Shown: piece after piece, positions 1 through 9,859 of the stretch
Layout of the letters: the number at the start of each line of letters is the position of its first letter
How positions within the stretch are numbered: position 1 is the stretch's first letter
NCBI RefSeq assembly: GCF_009846755.1
Contig: NZ_AQOR01000012.1
Span: 42,451 to 106,450 of the forward strand
Origin: Alcanivorax sp. S71-1-4
GTDB taxonomy: Bacteria > Pseudomonadota > Gammaproteobacteria > Pseudomonadales > Alcanivoracaceae
Length of the DNA stretch: 64,000 nt
Direction of reading: 5' to 3'
Translations under genes and position numbers: made by a program
Notes under the pieces: generated by a model
Told to the model about the DNA's origin: nothing
What the model saw: only the letters and a program-made list of their open reading frames with translations
Databases searched by the model: none

Positions 1-3000
1 GCTGCGCGCCATCGAGTGCAAAACGCAACGCATCGCCAGCCTGGGACGCCACGGGCGGGCGGGCATGATCCGGCAGCACCGTGGACACCGGCGGCGCGTT
101 GACGAGATAGCCGCGCCAGAACGCCAGATCGGCATCGCGGCTTTGCGCCAGCCGGGCCTGGTGCCAGTGGGCGTAATCCACGTACTGCACCGCAAGCTTC
201 GGCAGGCCGGCGTCGGTGCCGTCGCGCAACGCGGCATACAGCGCCGACAGTTCGCGCACGAACACGGCGGCGGACCAGCCGTCGAAAACGATATGGTGAA
301 TGGCCAGGATCAGGCGGTGGGTCTGTGGCGTCAGGGTGACCAGATGGGCGCGCAGCAGCGGGCCGCTGGCCAGGTCGAACGGGGTCTCTGCGATGTGACG
401 GTAAAGGGCGTCGAGTTCGCGCTGCTGCGCGGTGTCGCACAGCGGTGTCAGGTCGGTGTGCGCCAGCGGCAGGGTCAGTGACGGCAGGATATGCGCGACG
501 GCATCGCCGTGATCGTTTTCCGGGTATCGCGTGCGCAGGCTTTCGTGGCGGCGGATCAGAGCGTTGAGGCTGTCGGCGAGCACGTCCGGGGCCAGCTCGC
601 CGGTCAGCGACAGCATCGCGGGCAGGTTATAGGCACTGCGGTCCGCCGCGCTGGCCAGACGATCCACCAGCCACAACCGTTGTTGCACGGGCGCCAGCGG
701 CAGCATGCCGTCGCGGGGAATCGGCGTGATCGCCTGTTGCGGGGCGTCCTGTTCGTCACCGAGTGCGGCCAGCAGCCCGGCCAGGGTCGGTGCGCGGAAA
801 AATACCGTGGGCGGCACGGTCACCTGCAACGTGGTGCGCACGCGCGCGAGCATGCGCACGGCCAGCAGTGAATCGCCGCCGAGTTCGAACAGGTTGTCGT
901 GCAGGCCGATGGGCGCGATGCCGAGCACATCCTGCCAGATTGTGGCGAGGCGACGGCCGGTCTCGGTGTCCGGCGCCACAAAGGGCGTTTCCAGTGTCGG
1001 GCGCGGCTGATGATCGCCAGCGGGCGCGGCATCGTCGTCGAGGGCATCCAGCAAGGCATCGGTGTCCGCCAGCAGGCGACGTGACAAGGGCTGGTTGCTG
1101 ACCAGGACCTGTGCGCGCACGGGTGCCTGCAACAGCCGCGCGAGCGCGGCCGTGCCCTGCTCCGCCGTGAGGCCGATGCCCTCGGGCAATGCCAGCCCGG
1201 CCGCCATGCCGAGATCACGCCAGCCGTCCCAGTTCACGGCGCACACCGGGTAGCCGGTATCACGACGCAACGCCGCCGCCAGGGCATCCTGGCAGGCGTT
1301 GGCGGCGGCGTAGGCGCCCTTGCCCGGGCCGGCGGTGAAACTCGCCAGCGACGAACACAGCAGCACAAAATCCGGCACCGGCTGCCCGCTGCGTTGCAGT
1401 GCTTCGATCAAATGGCGGGTGCCGGATACTTTCGGCGCCATCACCTGCGCCAGCGTGTCCGGTGTCAGGGTATCGAGTGCGCCGTCGCCGGGCAGGCCGG
1501 CAGCATGAATAATGCCGTGCAGGTTGCCGAGTTTTTGCTGTATGTGGGCCAGCGCGGCGTCCAGTGCCGTGGCGTCGGTGACATCGGCCTGCACGGCCAG
1601 CATGCCGTCCTCCACGCGCGGGGCCTGCCGGCTGAGCAGCGCCACCCGGGCCTGCCAGGTGTGCGACAGATAACGGGCCAGTACCTGGCCCACCCCACCA
1701 CTGCCACCGGTAATCAGGTAGACACCGTCACGCCGTAACAACGGCGCCTCGTCACGCGCGGGCAAGGGTTGCAGGCTGCGCTGCCAGCGATGCCGGCCAC
1801 GAAGCGCCACGGGCGTGTCGTTGATTGGCGCGCACAGTTCGTGCGCCAGTGTGGTTGCCGACAGGCCCTCGCGCTGAATATCGATCAGGCGGCAATGCAG
1901 TGCGGGATATTCCTGCGGCACCACGTTGCCGAGGCCAAGCAGGATCGCCTGTTCGGGATGTAGCGGCTCGGTGCCGGTCACATCAAACAGGCCCTCGGTG
2001 AGCAGACAGAGACGACGCTCACCCGACAGGCGGGGCAGCAGGGAAAGCAATTCCATGTGCGCGGTTGCCGAGGGCAACAGCACGATCAGATCGGCCTGCT
2101 CCGGTGACGCACCGGCATGGCCTGCCTTGTCCAGCGCGTGCCGCAATGCATCACACAAGGGTGACGCCTCACCGATCAGCGCGATACGGTGCGGCGTTTT
2201 TTCCGCAACAATGTCGTCCGCGCGTTGCCAGACCGGCACGGCCAGGGCGTCGTCCTGCGCGGCTGTTTTACCGGGCGAGGCTTCCACCCAATAACGCCGC
2301 CGTTCAAACGGATAACCGGGCAACGGAATGCGCCGCGCGGTGTCTTCCGCCCGCCACACCGGCGCCACCGGCACGCCGGCGATCCAGAGTTGCGCCAGGC
2401 AGCGCAGCGGTTGAAGGGGGTTGTCCTGCTGCCGGCGCGGATGGCACTGCGAGGCGAGCAACGGCCTGCCCTGCTGCGCCGGGTGCTGGCGTGCCAGGGC
2501 CGTGAGGGTATCGCCCGGCCCGCATTCCAGCGGTACGCGGTCCGGTTTTTCCAGCAACGCCGTCAGGCCGTCGGCGAAACGCACGGTGCCGCGCACATGC
2601 TGGAGCCAATAGTCGACGCTGGTGGCCTGCGCCGGTGTGATCCAGGTGCCGGTGACATTGGACACAAACGGGATCGCCGGCGGTTGCAGTGTCATGCCGG
2701 CGAGCACGTCGCGGAACGCCGGCAACATGCTTTCCACCTGTGCGGAATGGAATGCGTGCGACACATGCAGGCGCTGTACCGGCACCTGCTGCTGTGTCAG
2801 CGATTCAGCAAGCTGCTCGATGGCCGCCACCGGGCCGGCCGCGACACATCGGTCCCCGGCGTTAATGGCCGCCAGATCACAAGCACTGTCTGCCAGCCAG
2901 GGCCGCAACGCCGCTTCGTCCCACTGGATGGCCAGCATGGCGCCCGGTGCGGTGTTCTGGAGCAGGCGGCCACGCGCGCAGACGATGCGCAGTGCATCGT

Positions 3001-4963
3001 CCAGTGACATCACACCGGCCAGACAGGCCGCCGCGTATTCACCGATACTGTGGCCCAGCATGGCGTCCGGCTCGATGCCACGGCGTTGCCAGAAACGCGC
3101 CAGTGCGTAGCTGACGCTGAACAGGGCCGGTTGCGTCAGTATCGTTTGCGAGAGTTTTTCTGCGGCGGCGTCGTACTGTGCCGCGGGCGGATACAACAGC
3201 GGGCGCAGGTCGGTGCCGGTGAGCGCCTGGATCCGGTCGCAGCAGTCATTCAGCGTGTCGCGGAATACTGCTTCATCCCGGTACAGCGCTTCGCACATGC
3301 CGGGATGTTGTGCGCCCTGCCCCGGAAAAAGAAACGCCACGGACGGTGCTTCCGACACCACGCTGCCACGCAGCAAGGTGTCTTGTTCCAGTACCGCGTG
3401 CAGCGCGTCGGTATCCTCGGCCAGCGCCACCGCACGACGGCCAAACGCGGCGCGTCCATTGGCCAGTGTATGCGCCACATCCGCAGCGGAGGTGCCGTGC
3501 ACGGCATGGGCCAGCGCGGCGGCACTTTCTTTAAGCGCCTTGTCGCTGCGCGCGGACAGCGGGAACAGGCGCCAGTGTTTTTCTGGCGCCGCCGGCGCCA
3601 CGGCGGGTGCCTCTTCCAGAATCACATGGGCATTGGTGCCGCCCATGCCAAATGAACTGACCGCAGCGCGGCGTGGTGTGTCGCTGGCCGGCCAGTCGCG
3701 CGTGTCCGTACTGACCACAAACGGGCTGCCGGTAAAATCAATCTGCGGATTCGGTGCTTCGAAATGCAGGCTCGGCACGATGGTGCGATGCCGCAGCATC
3801 AGCACGGATTTAATCAGCCCGGTGACGCCCGCCGCCGCATCCAGGTGGCCGACATTGGTTTTGACCGAGCCCAGGGCGCAGAAGCCGGTGTCGTCTGTCG
3901 CGCTGCGAAATGCCTGGGTGAGCGCCGCCACTTCGACCGGATCGCCCAGCACCGTGCCGGTGCCGTGGGCTTCCATATGGCCGATGCTGCGCGGGTCGAT
4001 ATCCGCCAGCGCCTGCGCGGCGCGGATGACCTCCGCCTGCCCCTGCACGCTCGGTGCGGTGTAGCCGATTTTGTCAGCGCCATCGTTATTGATCGCGGAC
4101 GCCTTGATGACCGCGTGCACGGTATCGCCATCGGCCAGGGCGTCATCCAGGCGCTTCAATACCACTACGCCGGCGCCGCTGCCGACAACGGTGCCGCCGG
4201 CGCGTGCGTCGAACGCACGGCAATAACCGTCCGGTGAAAGTATCGCGCCGGGCTGATAGAAATAGCCCGCCTGTTGCAGCAGGTTCAGGGACACGCCGCC
4301 GGCCAGCGCCATGTCGGTGTCGAAATCCAGCAGGCTGCGACAGGCCAGGTGCACCGCCACCAGCGAGGTGGAGCAGGCCGTCTGCACCGCCACCGCCGGC
4401 CCGCGCAGGCCCAGCTTGTAGGCGACGCGGGTGGCCAGGGCGTCCTTGTCGTTGGCGTTCATCAGGCCGATCAGGGTGGCGATGTCGCGGGCGTTGTGCA
4501 GGTCCACGTTCGGCAACAGTTGCCGCATCAGGTACAGGCTGGCGCCGCTGCCGGCGAACACGCCGGTGGCCACCGGCGCGCTCTGCGGCGAATAGCCCGC
4601 GTGGGACAGTGCCTGCCAGGCGATTTCCAGAAACAACCGCTGTTGCGGGTCCAGTTGCGCGGCATCGCCCGGCGTATAACCGAAGAAGCCGGCGTCGAAC
4701 TGGTCCAGGTTTTCCAGCTCGGCCACGGCGCGCACAAAATCAGGATCGCGCAGTTGGGCGTCGCTGACACCACGTTCGCGCAACTGCTCATCCGTGAGCT
4801 GCCGGATCGCGCACACGCCGTCACGCAGGTTATGCCAGAACTGGTCGATATCCGCCGCGCCGGGAAAGCGGCCGGCCAGACCGACGATGGCGATTTCCAT
4901 GCCGTTGAGGTGTGCCGGCGAGGTGTCGTCCAGCACCGGCACAGCGCTGACCATGTCATTCAT
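1..4963 (-). CDS. Hybrid PKS-NRPS (KS-AT-KR-ACP-C...), C-terminus beyond window
   Basis: The frame is open from the ATG at 4963 to the left edge, so only about 1654 N-terminal residues are visible. The domain order is ketosynthase (about 22-445; active-site Cys197 in TACSTS, His333 in EAHGTGT, His373 in NVGHLD), acyltransferase (about 545-860; Ser639 in GHSIGE), ketoreductase (about 1080-1260; TGGSGGVG near 1085, catalytic Tyr1218), carrier protein (Ser1365 in GGDSLL) and a condensation domain (HHIVFDG at 1556-1562). The AT carries HAFHS, the signature usual for malonyl-CoA. No DH, ER or methyltransferase fits between AT and KR, so one malonyl extension to a beta-hydroxy unit is expected, passed on by the C domain to a following amino acid. 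The start overlaps the upstream NRPS stop as ATGA, which implies coupled translation. Family assignment is firm; the product is inferred. Confidence 0.93.
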   Translation of the reverse strand, partial: MNDMVSAVPVLDDTSPAHLNGMEIAIVGLAGRFPGAADIDQFWHNLRDGVCAIRQLTDEQLRERGVSDAQLRDPDFVRAVAELENLDQFDAGFFGYTPGDAAQLDPQQRLFLEIAWQALSHAGYSPQSAPVATGVFAGSGASLYLMRQLLPNVDLHNARDIATLIGLMNANDKDALATRVAYKLGLRGPAVAVQTACSTSLVAVHLACRSLLDFDTDMALAGGVSLNLLQQAGYFYQPGAILSPDGYCRAFDARAGGTVVGSGAGVVVLKRLDDALADGDTVHAVIKASAINNDGADKIGYTAPSVQGQAEVIRAAQALADIDPRSIGHMEAHGTGTVLGDPVEVAALTQAFRSATDDTGFCALGSVKTNVGHLDAAAGVTGLIKSVLMLRHRTIVPSLHFEAPNPQIDFTGSPFVVSTDTRDWPASDTPRRAAVSSFGMGGTNAHVILEEAPAVAPAAPEKHWRLFPLSARSDKALKESAAALAHAVHGTSAADVAHTLANGRAAFGRRAVALAEDTDALHAVLEQDTLLRGSVVSEAPSVAFLFPGQGAQHPGMCEALYRDEAVFRDTLNDCCDRIQALTGTDLRPLLYPPAAQYDAAAEKLSQTILTQPALFSVSYALARFWQRRGIEPDAMLGHSIGEYAAACLAGVMSLDDALRIVCARGRLLQNTAPGAMLAIQWDEAALRPWLADSACDLAAINAGDRCVAAGPVAAIEQLAESLTQQQVPVQRLHVSHAFHSAQVESMLPAFRDVLAGMTLQPPAIPFVSNVTGTWITPAQATSVDYWLQHVRGTVRFADGLTALLEKPDRVPLECGPGDTLTALARQHPAQQGRPLLASQCHPRRQQDNPLQPLRCLAQLWIAGVPVAPVWRAEDTARRIPLPGYPFERRRYWVEASPGKTAAQDDALAVPVWQRADDIVAEKTPHRIALIGEASPLCDALRHALDKAGHAGASPEQADLIVLLPSATAHMELLSLLPRLSGERRLCLLTEGLFDVTGTEPLHPEQAILLGLGNVVPQEYPALHCRLIDIQREGLSATTLAHELCAPINDTPVALRGRHRWQRSLQPLPARDEAPLLRRDGVYLITGGSGGVGQVLARYLSHTWQARVALLSRQAPRVEDGMLAVQADVTDATALDAALAHIQQKLGNLHGIIHAAGLPGDGALDTLTPDTLAQVMAPKVSGTRHLIEALQRSGQPVPDFVLLCSSLASFTAGPGKGAYAAANACQDALAAALRRDTGYPVCAVNWDGWRDLGMAAGLALPEGIGLTAEQGTAALARLLQAPVRAQVLVSNQPLSRRLLADTDALLDALDDDAAPAGDHQPRPTLETPFVAPDTETGRRLATIWQDVLGIAPIGLHDNLFELGGDSLLAVRMLARVRTTLQVTVPPTVFFRAPTLAGLLAALGDEQDAPQQAITPIPRDGMLPLAPVQQRLWLVDRLASAADRSAYNLPAMLSLTGELAPDVLADSLNALIRRHESLRTRYPENDHGDAVAHILPSLTLPLAHTDLTPLCDTAQQRELDALYRHIAETPFDLASGPLLRAHLVTLTPQTHRLILAIHHIVFDGWSAAVFVRELSALYAALRDGTDAGLPKLAVQYVDYAHWHQARLAQSRDADLAFWRGYLVNAPPVSTVLPDHARPPVASQAGDALRFALDGAQ

Positions 4964-7900
4964 GAGGGGGTGCGCTCCGCAGGGGGTTTGCGGCGCTGGC
5001 GCAGCGCGTCACGTTGCCGCGCAGCACGCGCGGTGCTGTCGTGACTGCGCGACGGCGCACGCTGCTGGCGCGCCAGGAAAGTGGCCAGCGCCGCGATGGT
5101 GGGATAGCGAAACAGATCGGTGACGGTGACCGGCGCGGTGAGTGTGGCTTGCAGGCGGCGGTGTACTTTCATCAGCAGCAGCGAATGCCCGCCGACATCG
5201 AAGAAGCTGTCGTGCCGGCCCACCGCCGTGACGCCGAGCACCTCGCACCAGATGGCGGCGATCTGCTGTTCGGTGGCGTCGCGCGGTTGCGCTGAGGGCT
5301 CACTGGCGGTTTGCACCGGCGCCGGCAACGCCTTGCGGTCGATCTTGCCGTTGCTGTTCAGGGGCAAGGTGTCGAGGATCACGATCTGCGCCGGCACCAT
5401 GTAGTCCGGCAGTGTGTCGGCCAGGGCGCTGCGCAAGGTACTCGCCTGCCCGGCGCTGCCCGGCTGCAATGACACATAACCGAGCAGTTGCGTGCCGGCG
5501 GGGGTGTCGCGCGCCACGACCACCGCTTCGCGCACCGCCGGCAACGCCAGCAGCGCGGCGTCTATTTCGCCCAGCTCGATACGGAAACCGCGCACCTTGA
5601 TCTGGTGATCAATGCGACCCAGGTAGTCGATCTCGCCGTCGCGGCGCCAGCGCACCAGATCGCCGGTGCGGTAAAGACGCTCGCCGCTTGTGGCGAGCGG
5701 GTCGGCAATAAAACGCTCCGCCGTGAGCGCGGCGCGGCGCCAGTAGCAGCGTGCCAGGGCGACGCCGCCCAGACACAGCTCGCCTGCTACACCCACCGGC
5801 ACCGGCGCGCCGTCGCTGTCCAGGATGCGGGTGATGACGTTCGCCAGCGGACGCCCGATCGGCACGCTGGCGCTGCCGTCGTCCACGCAGTCGTGCCAGG
5901 TGACTTCGATGGCGGCTTCAGTGGGGCCGTACAGGTTCAGCAGCGACACCTGCGGCATGGCGCGCAAGGTGCGGCCACGCAATTCCGCGCTCAACGCTTC
6001 GCCGCTGCAAATGACGTGCTTCAGGCTGTCGCAGTCGCGGACGCCCGGCTCGCCGAGAAACATCTGCAACATCGACGGCACGAAATGGATGGTGCTGACC
6101 TGATGTTGCCGGATCAGCGCCACCAGCCGCGCCGGATCGCGGTGCTCGCCCGGGCCCGCCAGCGCCAGCCGCGCGCCGGTGGTCAGCGGCCAGAAAAATT
6201 CCCAGAAGGAAATATCGAAACTGAACGGGGTTTTCTGCATCACCGTGTCGCCGGCGCCGATGGGCTGGTGTGCCTGTCCCCAAGCCAGCCGGTTGCAGAG
6301 TGCGCGGTGGCTGTTGGCGGTGCCCTTGGGTTTGCCGGTGGAGCCGGAGGTGTAGATGAGATAGATCAGGTGCGCGCCGGTCAGTGGCACCGACGGGTTG
6401 TCTTCCGGCAGGTCATCCGGCGCGTAGTCGGCCAGGGTCATGCGACGCACGCCCTCCGGCACGGGCAGTGTGTCGCGCAGTGCCGCCTGGGTCAGCAGCA
6501 AGGACAGGCCGCTGTCGTCCATCATGTAGCGCAACCGCTGCGCCGGGTAGTCCGGGTCCAGCGGCACGTAGGCGGCGCCGGTTTTCATCACCGCCAGCAG
6601 GCTGATGACCAGTTCCAGGGAACGGTGCATGGCGATGCCGACGCGCTGCTCCGGGCCGATGCCGTCACGCATCAGGGCATGCGCCAGCCGGTTCGCGGCA
6701 CGGTTCAACGCGGTATAACTGAGGCGTTCTTCCCCCATCACCACGGCATCGGCGTCCGGGGTGCGCGCACATTGTGCTTCGAAAAGATGATGCACGCAGT
6801 CGCCGGGCACCAATGTGACCGGGCCTTCGCTCAGCCTGTGCAGGTGTTGTTGCCCGGCCTCGTCGAGCCAGGGCACCTGCCGCACGGTCTGCGCGGGATC
6901 GTCGGCAAACGCCGACAGCACACGCACATAGTGCTGGCCAAACTGCGCCATGGTATTGGCCTGGAACAGCGATTCAGCGTAGATCAGATTGACCAGCAAC
7001 ACCCCGTCGCGGCGATGAATATCCAGCGTCAATTCGAACTGGGTTTGTTGCTGCAAGGGTGAGAAGTGGCTGAGCACGAGCGGCTCGTCACGCACCGACT
7101 GCCAGGCCGGCAGGCGTTCATGCTGGTAGTTGCACAGCACCTGCACCAGCGGCGTGTGGCTGAGGCTGCGCGCCGGTTGCAATGCCTCGACCAGATGATC
7201 GAACGGCAGTTGCTGGTGTTGCTGACCGCCCTGCACCGCGTCACGGGCACGCACCAGTATGTCTGCCAGGGTATCGTCGCTGCGGATACGGTTGGGCATC
7301 ACCAGTGTGTTGACGAAAAAACCCATCAAGGGCGCCGTGTCGCGTTGCTGGCGCCCGGCCACCGGCACACCGACGCGAATCGCCTGCTGCCCGGTGTAAC
7401 GCGCCAGCAGAAGCTGGAACGCCGCCAGCATGACCGTGAACAGCGTGACGCCGCTGGCCGCAGCGCGCGCCCGCAGCCGCTGATGCAGCGTGTCATCAAG
7501 AGCCACCGATTGCTGTGCGGCAGGCCAGCTTGCCACCGGCTGGCGCGCCGCATCGGTGGGCAGGGCCAGCACCGGATGAGTGTCCCCCAGTTGCGCCCGC
7601 CACCAGTCGAGCTGGTGCGCCGCATCGCTGCCTTGCAGCCATTGGCGTTGTTGCTGCGCGATATCCGTGTATTGCGTTGCCAGGGCAGGCCGCGTGCTGT
7701 CCTCACCACCGGCGCGGTAATGGGCGGATAATTCCTTGAGCATCACCTGGATCGAAACGCCGTCGGTAATGATGTGATGCTTCACTACCAGCAGGCGGTA
7801 TTCTTCGTCGGCCGTGCGCACCAGCGCAAACCGGCACAGCGGGCCGCGCTCCAGGTTGAAGGGGGTGCTGTCCAGTTCGCGCAGTACACGCCAGGCTTCT

Positions 7901-8205
7901 GCTTCGCGTTCAGCCGCCGGCACGCCGCGCAGATCGGTGACGGGCAGCGGCACGTCCTGCGCTGCGGCAGACACCCATTGCATCGGCTCGCCTTCGTCAT
8001 TGACGCGAAACACCGTGCGCAGGTTGGCATGCCGGCGCACCAGTACGTTGAATGCACGGTGCAGCGCGGGCACATCCAGCACGCCGGTGAAGGTCAGCAT
8101 GCCACCGACGTGATAGGCGATGCTGTGCGGTTGCAGGTGCCACAGCAGCCACTGGCGTTGCTGGGCCGGCGACAAGGGGAAACAGGTTTCGGGGGCGTGC
8201 GCCAT
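4960..8205 (-). CDS. Nonribosomal peptide synthetase module C-A-T, probably serine-activating
   Basis: This 1081-residue single-module NRPS has a condensation domain (HHIITDG at 143-149), an adenylation domain (about 475-980; A3 motif YTSGSTGKPKG near 617, YGPTE, YRTGD, NGKIDRK) and a thiolation domain (Ser1008 in GGHSLL). Aligning the A4-A5 region by eye to GrsA gives pocket residues D-I-W-H-I-S-L-I-E plus the A10 Lys. This is close to the known serine code DVWHLSLID, so serine is the likely substrate. The N-terminal C domain means that either an upstream module outside this window or an acyl donor feeds it. There is a good ribosome site (AGGGAGATGTC) before the ATG. The stop overlaps the PKS start, so Ser is expected to be handed directly to the KS. 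Confidence 0.93.
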   Translation of the reverse strand: MAHAPETCFPLSPAQQRQWLLWHLQPHSIAYHVGGMLTFTGVLDVPALHRAFNVLVRRHANLRTVFRVNDEGEPMQWVSAAAQDVPLPVTDLRGVPAAEREAEAWRVLRELDSTPFNLERGPLCRFALVRTADEEYRLLVVKHHIITDGVSIQVMLKELSAHYRAGGEDSTRPALATQYTDIAQQQRQWLQGSDAAHQLDWWRAQLGDTHPVLALPTDAARQPVASWPAAQQSVALDDTLHQRLRARAAASGVTLFTVMLAAFQLLLARYTGQQAIRVGVPVAGRQQRDTAPLMGFFVNTLVMPNRIRSDDTLADILVRARDAVQGGQQHQQLPFDHLVEALQPARSLSHTPLVQVLCNYQHERLPAWQSVRDEPLVLSHFSPLQQQTQFELTLDIHRRDGVLLVNLIYAESLFQANTMAQFGQHYVRVLSAFADDPAQTVRQVPWLDEAGQQHLHRLSEGPVTLVPGDCVHHLFEAQCARTPDADAVVMGEERLSYTALNRAANRLAHALMRDGIGPEQRVGIAMHRSLELVISLLAVMKTGAAYVPLDPDYPAQRLRYMMDDSGLSLLLTQAALRDTLPVPEGVRRMTLADYAPDDLPEDNPSVPLTGAHLIYLIYTSGSTGKPKGTANSHRALCNRLAWGQAHQPIGAGDTVMQKTPFSFDISFWEFFWPLTTGARLALAGPGEHRDPARLVALIRQHQVSTIHFVPSMLQMFLGEPGVRDCDSLKHVICSGEALSAELRGRTLRAMPQVSLLNLYGPTEAAIEVTWHDCVDDGSASVPIGRPLANVITRILDSDGAPVPVGVAGELCLGGVALARCYWRRAALTAERFIADPLATSGERLYRTGDLVRWRRDGEIDYLGRIDHQIKVRGFRIELGEIDAALLALPAVREAVVVARDTPAGTQLLGYVSLQPGSAGQASTLRSALADTLPDYMVPAQIVILDTLPLNSNGKIDRKALPAPVQTASEPSAQPRDATEQQIAAIWCEVLGVTAVGRHDSFFDVGGHSLLLMKVHRRLQATLTAPVTVTDLFRYPTIAALATFLARQQRAPSRSHDSTARAARQRDALRQRRKPPAERTPS

Positions 8206-8223
8206 GACATCTCCCTGCGGTAT

Positions 8224-9195
8224 TCAGGCGCCGGCGGCGAGCACGTCGCTGGCGGATTCGGCCATCGCCACCACCACTTTGCGCGGCCCGGTAAAGGGGG
8301 TGCGGGCGTGGGCGGCCAGCATGTTGTCGAGCATCAGCACGTCGCCGTTCTGCCACGGAAAGATCACCGTCTGTTCGGCCAGCACGGCGCGCACCTGCTC
8401 GAACACGGCGTCGTCGATGACGCTGCCGTCGGCGTAGTAGACGTTGCGGGGCAGGTCTTCCGGCGGCAGCAATTCTTCCAGCGATTCGCGCACTTCCGGC
8501 GGCAGGTTGGAGACGTGGAACAGATGGCCCTGGTTGAACCAGACCGGTTCGCCGGTGCGCGGGTGCACGGCGGTGCCCTGGCAGCGCTGTTCGGTGCGCA
8601 GGCCGCCGTCGTCTTTCCATTGCCAGCGGATGCCGGCTCGCCGGCAATAGGCTTCCACCGCGCGAGGGTCTTCGGTGCCGAACACGTCCTGCCAGGGCAC
8701 GTCGAAATCGCCGTAGTTGCGTACGTACAGCAGCCCTTCTTCAAAGCGTGAGCGCAGCGCCTCCGGCATGCGACGGTAAATGGCGCGGCTGTCGGCGATC
8801 GGCGTTTCACCGCCCTGCGGCGCGGCCGTGACGCAGTGGAACCAGATTTTCATTGGCCATTCGCGGGTATAGGCCTGTTCGTTGTGTAGCGGGATATGCT
8901 GGTGCGCGGGGTATTCGGTCGAGGTATAGATGCCGGATGACACCGCCGTGCGCGGCGTCGAGGCAAATTCGTAATTCAGCAGCGGGTGCCCGAAGGCGGC
9001 CGCGAAACGGCGAAAATCCTCTACGGACGGCACCTCAAAACCGCGCAGCAACACACCGCCGATACGCGGCAGCAGTGCATCAATCTCAGCACGCAAACGG
9101 GAAAACGCCTGTAGCAGCGGTTCACCGGGGTGCAACGGTTCGATCATGACCGGCAATTCGGAGCCGGCGGGGGTGGCGCTGCGATACGGTTGCAT
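8224..9195 (-). CDS. TauD/SyrP-like Fe(II)/2-oxoglutarate dioxygenase, probable amino-acid beta-hydroxylase
   Basis: This 323-residue protein belongs to the TauD/TfdA family. The iron triad is visible as His104-x-Glu106 (in LHNEQAY) and distal His296 (in AAHARTPF), with a GPRKV segment that would supply the 2-oxoglutarate-binding Arg. The HxE form rather than HxD is typical of the SyrP-like enzymes that hydroxylate carrier-bound amino acids (Asp, His) in peptide antibiotics and siderophores. It lies between the PPTase gene and the NRPS gene, all on one strand with short gaps, and has a strong AAGGAG site. A beta-hydroxyaspartate or similar chelating group in the product is a reasonable inference. 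The actual substrate residue is not determined by what is visible here. Confidence 0.87.
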   Translation of the reverse strand: MQPYRSATPAGSELPVMIEPLHPGEPLLQAFSRLRAEIDALLPRIGGVLLRGFEVPSVEDFRRFAAAFGHPLLNYEFASTPRTAVSSGIYTSTEYPAHQHIPLHNEQAYTREWPMKIWFHCVTAAPQGGETPIADSRAIYRRMPEALRSRFEEGLLYVRNYGDFDVPWQDVFGTEDPRAVEAYCRRAGIRWQWKDDGGLRTEQRCQGTAVHPRTGEPVWFNQGHLFHVSNLPPEVRESLEELLPPEDLPRNVYYADGSVIDDAVFEQVRAVLAEQTVIFPWQNGDVLMLDNMLAAHARTPFTGPRKVVVAMAESASDVLAAGA

Positions 9196-9208
9196 TGAAG
9201 ACTCCTTG

Positions 9209-9859
9209 TCAGATGCTCAAGGCGAGCGCGGCGTGGTAGCCCGCCGGTGCCGGCAGCCGCCAGGCGCGCGGAGCCTGCTCCCGCGCCTGATGGGCAATGC
9301 GGTAGTCGTGCCCGTCACGCGCCAGCACCGACCAGGCCGGCAACTCGCCGTGCAGGCCCTCGCCGCGCGCTTTCAGCAGCGCTTCTTTCACTACCCAGCG
9401 TTCGGTAAAACAGAGGCTGTCGTTGGCGGCATGCTCGGTACTTGAGTACACCTGCTTCACCAGTTCGCGCTCGGTTTCCAGCGAGACCTGACTCTCGACG
9501 TCCACCCCCACCGGCCCACGCCAGGAGAGTGCGATCAGCAGCAGGTCGCCAGCGTGACTGACGTTGAATTCCGGCGCGCCCGGCTCACGCAGTACCGGCT
9601 TGCCCTGCGGCAGCGTGTCGATGCGCAGAAAATCCGCGCGGCTGCCCGGGCAGGCATCCGCCAGCAGGCGACGCAGTGCGGCACGGCCACGCACGGCGCG
9701 GGCACGGTCGGCGGTGTGGCGGAAGCGCAGCGCACGACGGCGCTCGCTGGCACTGAGCACAGCCCAGTCCGAGGTCGGAATCGGCTGCTCCAGCGACAGC
9801 GGTACCTGCCAGACGCGAATACCCGACGGCACCGTGTCAGGAAGCGGCAACGGCTGCAT
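9209..9859 (-). CDS. 4'-phosphopantetheinyl transferase (Sfp/EntD type)
   Basis: This 216-residue enzyme would transfer phosphopantetheine from CoA to the carrier-protein serines of the adjoining NRPS and PKS. The two family motifs are present: GVDVES and the WVVKEALLKARGEG helix. The start at 9859 is chosen for its GAGGTGG ribosome site; longer upstream readings run into the thioesterase gene. The 5' end overlaps the thioesterase 3' end by 23 bases, which is consistent with one transcript. Sfp-type length is usually 220-240 residues, so this is slightly short but complete. Confidence 0.9.
   Translation of the reverse strand: MQPLPLPDTVPSGIRVWQVPLSLEQPIPTSDWAVLSASERRRALRFRHTADRARAVRGRAALRRLLADACPGSRADFLRIDTLPQGKPVLREPGAPEFNVSHAGDLLLIALSWRGPVGVDVESQVSLETERELVKQVYSSTEHAANDSLCFTERWVVKEALLKARGEGLHGELPAWSVLARDGHDYRIAHQAREQAPRAWRLPAPAGYHAALALSI

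Noticed and set aside
1..4963. Possibility that the PKS is broken into small pieces by frameshifts
   Set aside because: The frame n = 1 mod 3 on the minus strand reads through KS, AT, KR, ACP and C motifs without a stop to the edge. The short minus-strand frames are in other phases.
5488..7062. A plus-strand open frame of about 520 codons
   Set aside because: It lies opposite the NRPS adenylation domain, whose motifs are complete on the minus strand.
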